Assembly: GCA_023511485.1 (NCBI GenBank)
Contig: JAIMBH010000017.1
Location: 1 to 50,603, forward strand
Direction: 5' to 3'
Source: Bacillota bacterium
GTDB lineage: Bacteria > Actinomycetota > Aquicultoria > Aquicultorales > Aquicultoraceae
DNA length: 50,603 nucleotides
Of the stretch, positions 33,659-41,825 are shown piece after piece; the stretch's first letter is position 1, and each line of letters begins with the position of its first letter. The notes under the pieces are model-generated. The model was not told the origin of the DNA, did not search any database, and saw nothing but the letters and a program-made list of their open reading frames with translations. The position numbers and the translations under genes are program-made.

Positions 33659-34180
33659 TTAGTAGTTCTCACAAAATAGTTCATAATAAGCCTGCGGATG
33701 GTCGCATGCCGGACAGGTAAGAGGAGCCTCCATACCCTCGTAGATATAGCCGCAATTGCGGCATTTCCACCTTACTTTGCTCGTCTTCTTGAAGACAGTG
33801 CCGCTTTCAAGGTTGTTTAGAAGTGCTTTGTAGCGTTTCTCGTGTTCTGCCTCAACTTTTGCAACTTCTTTAAAGAAGTCGGCAATCTCAAGATAGCCTT
33901 CTTCCCGCGCCACTTTTTCAAATTCTGGATACATGCTGGTGTGTTCGTAGTTCTCGCCTTCGATTGCTGTCTTTAAATTTGCCCGGGTGTCTCCAAGAGC
34001 TTTTAGAAACTTAAAAGCTCTTTTGGCATGCTCCTTTTCATTTTCGGCAGTCTCTTCAAAAACTGCAGCTATTTGCTCGTATCCCTCTTTTTTTGCTACT
34101 TTGGCAAAGTAATTGTACTTGTTTCGGGCCTGGGATTCGCCAGCAAATGCTTTCCAGAGATTTTCCTCAGTTCTATCCAT
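33659..34180 (-). CDS. Rubrerythrin
   Basis: A 173-aa classical rubrerythrin, a peroxide reductase of anaerobes. The four-helix diiron domain (1-135) shows ENLWKAFAGESQARNKYNYF, EETAENEKEHAKRAF and EVAKVEAEHEKRY with the Glu/His ligands. The C-terminal rubredoxin-like domain has WKCRNCGYIYEG and PLTCPACDHP (two CxxC pairs) for an Fe(SCys)4 site. AAAGGAGGAG precedes ATG 34180. The Fur/PerR-type gene lies about 170 bp upstream in the same direction and probably controls it. Confidence 0.96.
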   Translation of the reverse strand: MDRTEENLWKAFAGESQARNKYNYFAKVAKKEGYEQIAAVFEETAENEKEHAKRAFKFLKALGDTRANLKTAIEGENYEHTSMYPEFEKVAREEGYLEIADFFKEVAKVEAEHEKRYKALLNNLESGTVFKKTSKVRWKCRNCGYIYEGMEAPLTCPACDHPQAYYELFCENY

Positions 34181-34352
34181 TGTCTCCTCCTTTGAGCTTA
34201 TTCGTAAAGTAAATAAGCAATCAAAACTAAAAATATAGGCTGTAAAAGTAATGCAGGGTTTAAGCCCATAGCGCGTAATGCGGGGCTTTAGCTTTGCATA
34301 GTAGCCCTAAAGGGCTGTACTAAGGTTTCCAATTTAGTATTTTCAATTTTAA

Positions 34353-34751
34353 TCAGCGCTTACGGTTGTTGAGACAGTCAGCGCATATCCCGATAAGGTT
34401 TAGCCGATGCCCCGCGACTTTGCCTCTTACATACTTGCTTAGCTTTTGCTCAATACCTTCGATTACAGGGGCATTGATGTCCATTACCGTATTGCAAGAG
34501 CTGCATATGAAGTGATAATGGTTGGTTGGGTTACCATCAAACCTTGAATAGCCCTGACCAGCATCAATCTCAAGCAGCATGCCCTGTTCTTTAAGAAAGT
34601 TCAGCGTTCTATACACCGTAGCAAAGCTTATCTGTGGAAGCTTGCCTTTTACAGCCTTGTAAACCGTGGCTGCAGCAGGGTGGCTGTCCGTGCTTTTCAG
34701 ATAATCCAATATGACTCTGCGTTGATTGGTCATTCTAAAATAAGTTGCCAT
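34353..34751 (-). CDS. Fur-family regulator (PerR-like)
   Basis: A 132-aa metalloregulator with the winged helix FATVYRTLNFLKEQGMLLEI (about 43-62), the metal-site HYHFICSSCNTVMDI (His-x-His and CxxC) and C-terminal ICADCLNN (CxxC). The two CxxC pairs make a structural zinc site. Next to rubrerythrin genes a PerR (peroxide) role is more likely than iron uptake, but Asp104-type PerR markers cannot be settled by eye. There is no ribosome site before ATG 34751. A large dyad with Fur/PerR-like half-sites lies just upstream. Confidence 0.9.
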   Translation of the reverse strand: MATYFRMTNQRRVILDYLKSTDSHPAAATVYKAVKGKLPQISFATVYRTLNFLKEQGMLLEIDAGQGYSRFDGNPTNHYHFICSSCNTVMDINAPVIEGIEQKLSKYVRGKVAGHRLNLIGICADCLNNRKR

Positions 34752-34755
34752 ATGA

Positions 34756-34802
34756 GCATTAGATAATTATTACCATTTAGTAACCATTATCAATAATAAT
34801 GC
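34756..34802. promoter_or_regulatory. AT-rich dyad, likely Fur/PerR operator
   Basis: Forty-seven bp bounded by GCATTA and TAATGC. The two arms share GATAAT and TTAC elements around a TTAC-N6-GTAA centre (34780 area), resembling overlapping Fur/PerR boxes 5 bp upstream of the regulator's start codon. Confidence 0.55.
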
Positions 34803-34922
34803 TTGTTTTGTCAAGCAATAAAGCTACCAGATACAGGTTTTATGCCAGCGGCTTTATTGCTCAATTTTATATTGCTTAAATATTAACCAATTGGGAGGTT
34901 TACTGGTGTGAGGCTTGCAGTT

Positions 34923-36251
34923 TTATACTGCTTTTTTACCAGCGATATCCCGGTAAGAGAGGATTTTGTTCCCACCTGATCGCTTAGCTGCATACATGGC
35001 TTCATCAGCTTGTTTAAGGAAAACTTCAAGCTCTTGCGTTTTATAGGTGCAACTAGATAACCCCATGCTCACTTTTATGCCATGTTCATTGAGATTCTTG
35101 ATTAGGCGGTTTCCTATTTCAAGGGCCTGGGTTTCACTGGCTTCAGGGATGATTATCGTAAACTCGTCCCCACCATAGCGGTAAGCTGAATCTACCCCAG
35201 TTCTTATAGATTCCTTTGTTACGTTACCCACAGTAATGAGTATCTTGTCTCCCGCGACATGACCGTAGTCATCGTTGTACTTTTTGAATTTGTCGATGTC
35301 AAAAATAATTATGAACAAGTCATGCCCCTGTCTTAATGCCCTAGCAACTTCTTTCTCCAGCTCCTTGTAGAAGTTTCTTTGGTTGTAGAGCCCGGTTAGG
35401 CTATCGGTGATAGATAATCGCTCAAGTTCGCACGTTCTTTTCCAGACCTCTTGTTCAAGGTGTTCATTTAGGCGTTGCAATTCAATCCTGGAGACCAGCA
35501 AGGTATCGGTCATTATATTAAAGGCATTTGCCAGTTCGCCCAGCTCGTCATTAGAACTAAAATTAGCTTTTTCTTCCAGCTTACCTGCTGCAACAGACTT
35601 GGTGACTGCGATGAGCTGCTTAATTCTTTTGGTTATACTGCGGATAGTAACAAAGCTAATGCTGAGAGCCAGAAGGATTATCAGGATACTTACGAGGGTG
35701 ATGGCGATTCTGTATTCATCTTGTATTCTTTTTATATCGGATGAGGCATTTGCCGCTATATTTTTTGATAACTTGGATACCAATGCGAGATTATCTGTAA
35801 GGCTGGTTATTGTTTTATCCAGATCTTTTATGTAAATGGTTGACTCAGGATTTGTGGTTGGGTTTTCGAGCGAAAATATTTGCTGCGCTTTAGTGTCGAT
35901 ATTTTTTATATCTTTTGGTGTGCTTGCCAGCAGTTTGTGGCAGCTAGTGCAATCGCCGACACCTGGATTTGCTGCACATACCTCTATGGATGAATTTAAT
36001 CTTTTGAAGGCATCGAGGTACTTTTGCTTTGCCTCCGGATTTCCGCTTCTTACATAATCATGTACCGGCGTGCTTAATGCTTCCGCATTTAACCTTATTT
36101 CTTTGATTCTGCTATCCAGGGTAAGCGATTTTGTTAAGGCGTCTACTTGCTGGTCAACCTTAGTCATATAGATGATACCGATGATACTGCTTACAACCAT
36201 CAGCGTCAGTATACTGATTATTAGGGCATAAAGTTTCCGGCTTATTGACAT
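34923..36251 (-). CDS. Membrane diguanylate cyclase with CxxCH sensor
   Basis: A 442-aa GGDEF protein that makes cyclic di-GMP. A transmembrane helix (about 7-29) and a second one (about 184-205) enclose an extracytoplasmic sensor, then come HAMP (about 205-258), a coiled coil and GGDEF (about 280-440; YRYGGDEFTIII). The sensor contains CTSCH (Cys101-His105), the covalent haem c motif, in a DUF3365/Tll0287-like helical setting. It may sense redox state or a gas. AAGGA precedes ATG 36251. It is a single gene with 255 bp of unassigned sequence upstream. Confidence 0.88.
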   Translation of the reverse strand: MSISRKLYALIISILTLMVVSSIIGIIYMTKVDQQVDALTKSLTLDSRIKEIRLNAEALSTPVHDYVRSGNPEAKQKYLDAFKRLNSSIEVCAANPGVGDCTSCHKLLASTPKDIKNIDTKAQQIFSLENPTTNPESTIYIKDLDKTITSLTDNLALVSKLSKNIAANASSDIKRIQDEYRIAITLVSILIILLALSISFVTIRSITKRIKQLIAVTKSVAAGKLEEKANFSSNDELGELANAFNIMTDTLLVSRIELQRLNEHLEQEVWKRTCELERLSITDSLTGLYNQRNFYKELEKEVARALRQGHDLFIIIFDIDKFKKYNDDYGHVAGDKILITVGNVTKESIRTGVDSAYRYGGDEFTIIIPEASETQALEIGNRLIKNLNEHGIKVSMGLSSCTYKTQELEVFLKQADEAMYAAKRSGGNKILSYRDIAGKKAV

Positions 36252-36506
36252 AAAGTGTCCTTTAGCAGTAATGCCTTAGGCGGCAAGAGTTTCTGCTGGC
36301 TTACTAGATTAAATCGGCATTTTTAACGGAAACTTTATAACCATGCCATAATATGGTAATTATCCTGCGTTTGACCAGGCCAAGGAGCGGAGGCCCCAAA
36401 TATCCCTAAAATTCGCCATTTCTTTATTTTTTCTTTACAAGCTATTCATAACTTGAAGGTAAATTAATAAATGCAGAGCTATGTTTGGTCGAAGGGAGGT
36501 GCAAAT

Positions 36507-37061
36507 ATGAGGAAAAGAAGAAAGTTTTTAACCGGTTTAGTTTTGGTTGCTCTGGCTTTCAGTGCATTTGCTGGTATCGCCTACGCGGCTGATAGTACCG
36601 GTACGGCAAATTCTGCGACTAACTTTGTTAATGGCTGTAGAGGTTTCTTTGGCGGTGTGGCCGCTGAGCTATCTAAACTTTTGGGCTTAAGTCCCGAGCA
36701 GATTGCCGAAAAGCGCCAAGCAGGAGAGAGTTTAGCGGATATAGCTAAAGACCGGGGAGTATCTGAAGATCAGGTTATCGATACCATGATCAACGCTAGG
36801 AAAAAGATCCTGGACGAGCGTGTAAAGGCAGGTATCATTACGCAAGAGCAAGAAAATGCGATCCTTGATAGGATGAGGACCAACATGAGTGCTCGTATTA
36901 AAGATCCTGCTATCGGTCCAGGAGCTGGAGGATGCGGCGGCTGCATCGGAGGTGGACCTGGCGCAGGTTTCGGTTGCGGTCTCGGTGCTCGGGGTGGAGC
37001 ATGGGGTGGTCAAAGAACCAACCCACCTACTAACCAGAGCACAGCAACAGGCAGTATTTAA
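36507..37061 (+). CDS. Secreted protein with DUF2680-like region and Gly/Cys-rich tail
   Basis: A 184-aa exported protein. The signal peptide covers about 1-30 and ends AGIAYAA. The middle (about 55-125) has LGLSPEQIAEKRQAGESLAD and KAGIITQEQENAILDRM, a pattern seen in DUF2680-type secreted proteins. The tail is Gly-rich with four Cys (CGGCIGGGPGAGFGCGLG), then a Pro/Thr/Asn-rich end. ATG 36507 has GGGAGGTG ahead; the frame from 36471 lacks one. It precedes the two-component system and may be its target or sensor partner. Confidence 0.72.
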   Translation: MRKRRKFLTGLVLVALAFSAFAGIAYAADSTGTANSATNFVNGCRGFFGGVAAELSKLLGLSPEQIAEKRQAGESLADIAKDRGVSEDQVIDTMINARKKILDERVKAGIITQEQENAILDRMRTNMSARIKDPAIGPGAGGCGGCIGGGPGAGFGCGLGARGGAWGGQRTNPPTNQSTATGSI

Positions 37062-37076
37062 GAGGGTTAAATTATT

Positions 37077-37121
37077 GGGGTCTAAGCTGTATCGGGCAGT
37101 AAACTCTTTACCTTAGACCCC
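37077..37121 (+). terminator. Hairpin after the secreted-protein gene
   Basis: A perfect 10-bp stem, GGGGTCTAAG / CTTAGACCCC, with a 25-nt loop lies 15 bp after the stop. There is no T-run, so the terminator function is uncertain. Confidence 0.45.
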
Positions 37122-37176
37122 GACTTGAATACCAGGTTAATATGGTTTGGATTAATATGGTTTGCGATTAAGACCG

Positions 37177-37235
37177 ATACTAGACAAAATCCTAAGGATT
37201 TTGTCTAGTATAATCTAGAAGACTATTTCTAGATT
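37177..37235. repeat. Two adjoining long CTAG-containing palindromes
   Basis: ATACTAGACAAAATCCT and its exact complement flank a single A (37177-37211). One bp overlaps the next palindrome, AATCTAGAA-N6-TTCTAGATT (37212-37235). A CGGCT-N4-AGCCG hairpin follows at about 37241. Two further TCTAG motifs lie before the response-regulator gene at 37289. Confidence 0.75.
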
Positions 37236-37288
37236 CTGGTCGGCTTAACAGCCGCTCGGTTTCTAGTTTCTAGAGGATTGATGAAAAA

Positions 37289-37984
37289 TTGGGTAAAAAG
37301 ACAATACTCGTCGTAGATGACGAAGAACAGATTGTAGAATTGCTCTCTGCTTATCTTGAGCGCGAGGGCTACAGCGTAATTGCCGCCTATGACGGGCGCA
37401 CGGCGCTTGACATCGCGCTTCGTGAAAAACCTGACCTTATCCTGCTTGATTTGATGCTTCCAGAGATCAACGGTTTTGAAATTTGCCGCCTAGTGCGTAG
37501 CGAATCCCCCATCCCTATTATTATGTTAACAGCAAGAGATGACGAAATGGATAAAGTCCTCTGTCTTGAGGTTGGCGCTGACGATTATATTACAAAACCC
37601 TTTAGTCCGCGCGAAGTTTTGGCAAGAGTAAGGGCAGTCATGAGGCGGGTATCAAGTGAGCCTGTAGAAAAAGAGCGTATAAAAATAGGAAAGCTTGAGA
37701 TCGACACTGTAAAGCATGAGGTTACAAAATCGGGAACTCCCATTCAGCTAACACCAACCGAGTTTAAAATACTGGAGGCTATGGCTAAAAGTCCTGGTAG
37801 GGTTTTCACTAGGCTTCAGCTTATAGATTACGTTCAGGGATACTCATTCGAAGGATATGAGCGTACAATTGATGCCCATATTAAAAACCTGCGGCAAAAG
37901 GTAGAGGATAATCCCAAAAATCCAAGCTACATAGTTACCGTCTTTGGAGTTGGCTATCGTATGGAGGATGGCGAAAGTGCGTAG
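37289..37984 (+). CDS. OmpR/PhoB-family response regulator
   Basis: A 231-aa two-component regulator. The receiver (1-120) has VDDEEQ, phospho-acceptor Asp in LILLDLMLPEINGF, the switch Thr in IIMLTARDD and the Lys in ADDYITKPF. The winged helix (about 133-228) ends with the typical YIVTVFGVGYRMED. The start is TTG 37289; GAGG lies 12 nt ahead, a long gap, and an ATT at 37277 is an alternative. Its last codons overlap the kinase gene, so translation is coupled. Confidence 0.95.
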   Translation: MGKKTILVVDDEEQIVELLSAYLEREGYSVIAAYDGRTALDIALREKPDLILLDLMLPEINGFEICRLVRSESPIPIIMLTARDDEMDKVLCLEVGADDYITKPFSPREVLARVRAVMRRVSSEPVEKERIKIGKLEIDTVKHEVTKSGTPIQLTPTEFKILEAMAKSPGRVFTRLQLIDYVQGYSFEGYERTIDAHIKNLRQKVEDNPKNPSYIVTVFGVGYRMEDGESA

Positions 37985-39182
37985 CTTGGTAGTAAAGCTT
38001 GCGCTGACTTTTACTATAGTTGCACTTCTTTCGATAACTGTGGTTTCAATAATAATTAACTGGGCTATTGGCAGGCAGTTTAATAATTATCTAGAGCGCG
38101 GGCCGTTTGGAGTTCCTGGAGGACCTCCGTGGTACAGGGGTATGGGACCTGGGGAAATGTTCTACCACCATGTGATAGGGCCACTTGAGCAGAGTTTTTT
38201 GCAATCTGTGAATAAGTGGATATGGGTTGCCGGCCTTTTAGCAGCAGCTATAGCTGCCCTGGCAGGATTTATAATCGCCAAGAGAATGACTGCCCCATTA
38301 AAGGACCTTGCGGTTGCAGCAAAGGAGATCTCGCGCGGCGACCTGGCGCATAGAGTTGAAATCCAGTCCGATGACGAGATCGGGCAGGTTGCCAGATCGT
38401 TCAATGCTATGGCAAGAAGCATTGAGAAGAGCAACGAACTTAGGCGACGATTGCTAGGCGATATTGTCCACGAGATAAAGACCCCGCTTACTGTTGTGCG
38501 TGGCAATATCGAGGCGATGCTTGACGGCGTTATTGAGCCAACACCAAAGAAGCTGGCCGCGATACATACCGAAACACTTCTTCTTGCCAGGCTTCTAAAT
38601 GATTTAAGAGATTTATCTCTTGCTGAGGGTAAACAGCTTAAACTTGAAACCCAGGTAGAGGATATCGGCTCTATAATACGCCAGGTTGTTGAGATGTTTA
38701 AACCGCGTGCCACTGAGGAAGCCAAACAGCTCAGCATCGAACTTAATAACGATATCCCACCAGCGCTTGTTGACCGGGACCGTATCAGCCAGGTGCTTTA
38801 CAATCTCATTGCCAACGCTTTTCAATATACGTCAAAAGGTGATTATATAAAGATAAGCGCGCGTGTCGATACAGCGGTTGGAGGAGGTATCGACAATCCG
38901 GTTGTACTAGTCTCGGTGGCCGATAGCGGCGAAGGGATATCGGAAAAAGACCTCCCCTATGTTTTCGATCATTTCTACCGGGTTGATGAATCACGTGCCC
39001 GCTCCAGCGGTGGTTCTGGTATTGGGCTTGCCATAGTAAAGCACCTTATCGAGGCACACGGCGGTCACGTATGGGTAAAAAGCAAGCCTGGTGAGGGCAG
39101 TACCTTCTTCTTTACTCTCCCTATCGCTCAGGAAATTGAGCTTAGCGATGTTAAAGAAGAAGGGAACGTTAGCCTGGGTTAA
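37977..39182 (+). CDS. Sensor histidine kinase
   Basis: About 401 aa. A transmembrane helix (about 5-27), a short extracellular loop rich in Pro/Gly (PFGVPGGPPWYRGMGPGE) and a second helix (about 78-100) are followed by HAMP (about 100-155), the phosphoacceptor GDIVHEIKTPLTVVRGNIEA, and a HATPase domain with NLIANAFQYT, VADSGEGIS and GGSGIGLAIVKHLIEAHGG. It is BaeS/PhoR-like. GTG 37977 has GGAGG at 9-nt spacing; ATG 37968 touches GGAGG directly and is less likely. It overlaps the response regulator by 8 bp. Confidence 0.95.
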   Translation: MRSLVVKLALTFTIVALLSITVVSIIINWAIGRQFNNYLERGPFGVPGGPPWYRGMGPGEMFYHHVIGPLEQSFLQSVNKWIWVAGLLAAAIAALAGFIIAKRMTAPLKDLAVAAKEISRGDLAHRVEIQSDDEIGQVARSFNAMARSIEKSNELRRRLLGDIVHEIKTPLTVVRGNIEAMLDGVIEPTPKKLAAIHTETLLLARLLNDLRDLSLAEGKQLKLETQVEDIGSIIRQVVEMFKPRATEEAKQLSIELNNDIPPALVDRDRISQVLYNLIANAFQYTSKGDYIKISARVDTAVGGGIDNPVVLVSVADSGEGISEKDLPYVFDHFYRVDESRARSSGGSGIGLAIVKHLIEAHGGHVWVKSKPGEGSTFFFTLPIAQEIELSDVKEEGNVSLG

Positions 39183-39217
39183 ATCGAAGAATAGTCCTGG
39201 CAAAGATTGGAGTCAAA

Positions 39218-40024
39218 ATGGCTGAACACCCAAAAAGTACGTCAAAACGTCGCGGCTTGAGAGCCGTATCCGGATTTTTATTTACCGCTTTCCTGATAAC
39301 ATCGCTTTTCTCCTACCATATTTACAGGCTGACCAGTTTTGAGATGGTTGAGAAAATCGGAACCACTACGATAAGCAGTATGAACGAAGTGCAGTCTCTC
39401 TTTAAACTTTATTATTCTGAGCTAGTTGAGCTGGCTGAGCAAAGCCCTGAGGCTGACCTTGTCCTACCCGGCTTCGATATCCAGCTTGGTGTTAAGCTAA
39501 AGGATATAAAAGGTATCTCTGAGGATGAGTTCGGCAACTTCATAGTTCGATCTCTTCTTAAGCGCATTTATTACGAAGGTTTCTCAAATGTCATCAAACC
39601 ATCCGACCTTGCAGGGGTCGACAAGGAAAATCTACGTGGTTTAAATGATGTAGCCGATGGATTTGTTAACAAGAAATTCAATGACTTCATTTTCCTTGTC
39701 TTTATTGTTTCGACCGTGTTGGCGGCGCTTTTTGCGCTACCGTTTTTCATATTCAGTTCGGGCTGGAATAGACCAGCTGGATTTGGCACGGGATTTGTTG
39801 TGGCGGGCATACCCGCTCTGCTTCTTTTATACACACGTTCTAAAATTGAGGGATTGGTATCTTCTGACGATGTTGCTGCCGGGATGTTGCGGGGGGCGAT
39901 CTTGCCCTTTGTCGATAATGCAGCATCCAATTACTTTATTGTTTTGCTGCTTGGCGTAGGCTTGCTTTTAGTTAGCGCCTCAGGTATTTTCATAACCAAG
40001 AGGAGAAAAAGCAAAGCACTTTAA
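39218..40024 (+). CDS. Hypothetical four-helix membrane protein
   Basis: A 268-aa protein of no recognised family. It has an N-terminal membrane segment (about 17-37), a soluble domain facing outside (about 40-145) and three more segments (about 152-178, 185-205, 235-258) before a basic tail (TKRRKSKAL). GGAGTC precedes ATG 39218, 35 bp after the histidine kinase gene, so it belongs to the same transcription unit. It may be part of an envelope function controlled by the kinase. Confidence 0.65.
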   Translation: MAEHPKSTSKRRGLRAVSGFLFTAFLITSLFSYHIYRLTSFEMVEKIGTTTISSMNEVQSLFKLYYSELVELAEQSPEADLVLPGFDIQLGVKLKDIKGISEDEFGNFIVRSLLKRIYYEGFSNVIKPSDLAGVDKENLRGLNDVADGFVNKKFNDFIFLVFIVSTVLAALFALPFFIFSSGWNRPAGFGTGFVVAGIPALLLLYTRSKIEGLVSSDDVAAGMLRGAILPFVDNAASNYFIVLLLGVGLLLVSASGIFITKRRKSKAL

Positions 40025-40077
40025 ATCACGGTAGATTTATGGCTTTTTTGCACTAGATAAGCGCCAACAGGTGAAGC

Positions 40078-40626
40078 ATGGGCAACCTTACCAATAAGGT
40101 CAAGAAAAAAAAGGCGAGACAGAAGAAGGCCAAATTTGTCTCACTATTTGTTATTTCAGCTGCAATTGCCTTTTTTCATGCCACCTCTACCATTTACTTA
40201 AGGCAGTTATTTAATGTAAAGACCCTATTGCCAGCCGGGGATATTCCTAAAACCGATACCATATTCAATGTTGGTGATTTGATGGTTCTTAAGTACGAAA
40301 TGGGTCTTAAGATATTAAACGATAAAAGCTTTCTACTGGCTGAGCAAATTCGCCCCGGTGCAATTTTACTGCTGCTTCTTGTTGTAATCTATATGGTAGG
40401 AAAGGAAAAACTGGATAGGTTAGGGTTGTTTCTGTACATAAGCGGTCTTTTCAGCGTGGCGTATTACGCTATCTTGTACGGCTTTTTAGGTTGGCCCGAT
40501 TCGCTACTGGCTAAAGATGTAGTATCGTTTTTGCCTGTCCCGATTATCGTCCCGGTTTACATGCCTGTTTTACTTAGCTTACTTGTCTTTATGGTTGGAT
40601 TCTTTTTGGTATTCAAAAAGAAATAG
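40078..40626 (+). CDS. Hypothetical small membrane protein
   Basis: A 182-aa protein of no recognised family, with a very basic cytoplasmic N-terminus (KKKKARQKKAK) and about four membrane helices (about 20-42, 92-108, 113-137, 155-178). AGGTGA precedes ATG 40078. It follows the previous membrane protein by 53 bp in the same direction and shares its size class and likely operon. The function is unknown. Confidence 0.62.
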   Translation: MGNLTNKVKKKKARQKKAKFVSLFVISAAIAFFHATSTIYLRQLFNVKTLLPAGDIPKTDTIFNVGDLMVLKYEMGLKILNDKSFLLAEQIRPGAILLLLLVVIYMVGKEKLDRLGLFLYISGLFSVAYYAILYGFLGWPDSLLAKDVVSFLPVPIIVPVYMPVLLSLLVFMVGFFLVFKKK

Positions 40627-40721
40627 TTCGCTGCTTACCTCAAACCCCAACAGGGAATTATCTGCCTATGTGAGTATTAGATGTGGACAATGGTGTTTTT
40701 ATTCAATGGGGGGTAGTTTAG

Positions 40722-41633
40722 ATGAAGAGATTTACGGCGTTACTGGTGGCAGCGGTTCTAATAACCGCAATATTTGCGGTGCCAGTTTGCGGGGCCGTGA
40801 AGGCGGACATAACACAGTTTGGTTCAGACGTAACTGTACCCGCAGGCCAGGTGGAGGAAGGTAGCGTTACAGTTTTTGGAGGAAATGCAATCATTGACGG
40901 TGAGGTTAAAAGGGATGTAACGGTGTTTGGTGGGAACCTTACCATTAACGGCAGGGTGGGCAGAAACGCAACTGATTTTGGTGGCAACGTTACTCTTGGC
41001 GGCAATTCGGTCATAAATGGCGATCTAACTTACTTTGGAGGTCGCTTAGATAGAGATCCGAGGGCGCAGGTTAAAGGAAACATATCTGCCGGCGTACCGA
41101 GATTCAATCCCTTTACAAGTTTTATTTTCGGTTTATTAAGTCTCATCGGCATGTTAGCAATAGCTGCTCTAATCGTGGCCCTATGGCCAAATGCAACATC
41201 GGTGCTGGCCGATACAATCGAGAGAGAACCGCTACAATCACTCGGTGTTGGTTTTTTAACTGTGGTCTTGATACCATTTGCAATAGGGGCGCTGGCGGTT
41301 ACCATAGTCGGTATCCCACTGATATTCTTACTGCTGTTTGCAATACCGTTTGTGTTCCTTTACGGTTATACAGGCTCAGCTAGATGGTTAGGAAGAAGGA
41401 TCGGCCAGAATAATCCGTCAATAGTCAATGCGCCGGTTTTGCAAGTTGTAATCGGCACACTTATTATCGGGGTTATAGGGTTTATTCCGGTGCTTGGCTG
41501 GCTTGTATCGGTTGTTGCAGTGCTTTTTGGCTTGGGGGCGGTAATTCTATCCAAATTCGGCACGGGTCGGCCCTGGTTCGGAAGAAGAGCAGCCCCGCCA
41601 CCAACGGAAGAGGCTGCTAAGGGGGCAGCATAG
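40722..41633 (+). CDS. Bactofilin-like repeat plus membrane protein
   Basis: A 303-aa protein. A signal peptide (1-25) is followed by short beta-type repeats (about 35-115) built on V-x-VFGGN-x-x-IDG, as in polymer-forming bactofilin or YcnA-like proteins: VTVFGGNAIIDGEV, VTVFGGNLTINGRV and TDFGGNVTLGGN. Residues 128-280 hold four hydrophobic segments. The C-terminus is Ala/Pro/Glu-rich. GGGGGGTAG precedes ATG 40722. It ends the gene set that begins with the two-component system, and fits an envelope-stress or cell-surface role. Confidence 0.75.
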   Translation: MKRFTALLVAAVLITAIFAVPVCGAVKADITQFGSDVTVPAGQVEEGSVTVFGGNAIIDGEVKRDVTVFGGNLTINGRVGRNATDFGGNVTLGGNSVINGDLTYFGGRLDRDPRAQVKGNISAGVPRFNPFTSFIFGLLSLIGMLAIAALIVALWPNATSVLADTIEREPLQSLGVGFLTVVLIPFAIGALAVTIVGIPLIFLLLFAIPFVFLYGYTGSARWLGRRIGQNNPSIVNAPVLQVVIGTLIIGVIGFIPVLGWLVSVVAVLFGLGAVILSKFGTGRPWFGRRAAPPPTEEAAKGAA

Positions 41634-41825
41634 CTAACAAACGCTATGCAAGCATTTAAGGCTTAGTTATATAATGATTCAAAATTAGATAAAAGCTTTT
41701 TAGCTTTCAGCACTTAAGCATTCAGCTTTTACTTCTTTGTCTTTGGGTAGATAGCTGAAAACTTAAAGGCTAGCAGTTATTAGTCGTTTTAGGCTAGAAT
41801 TTTAACTGCTTATTTGGAGGCATGG

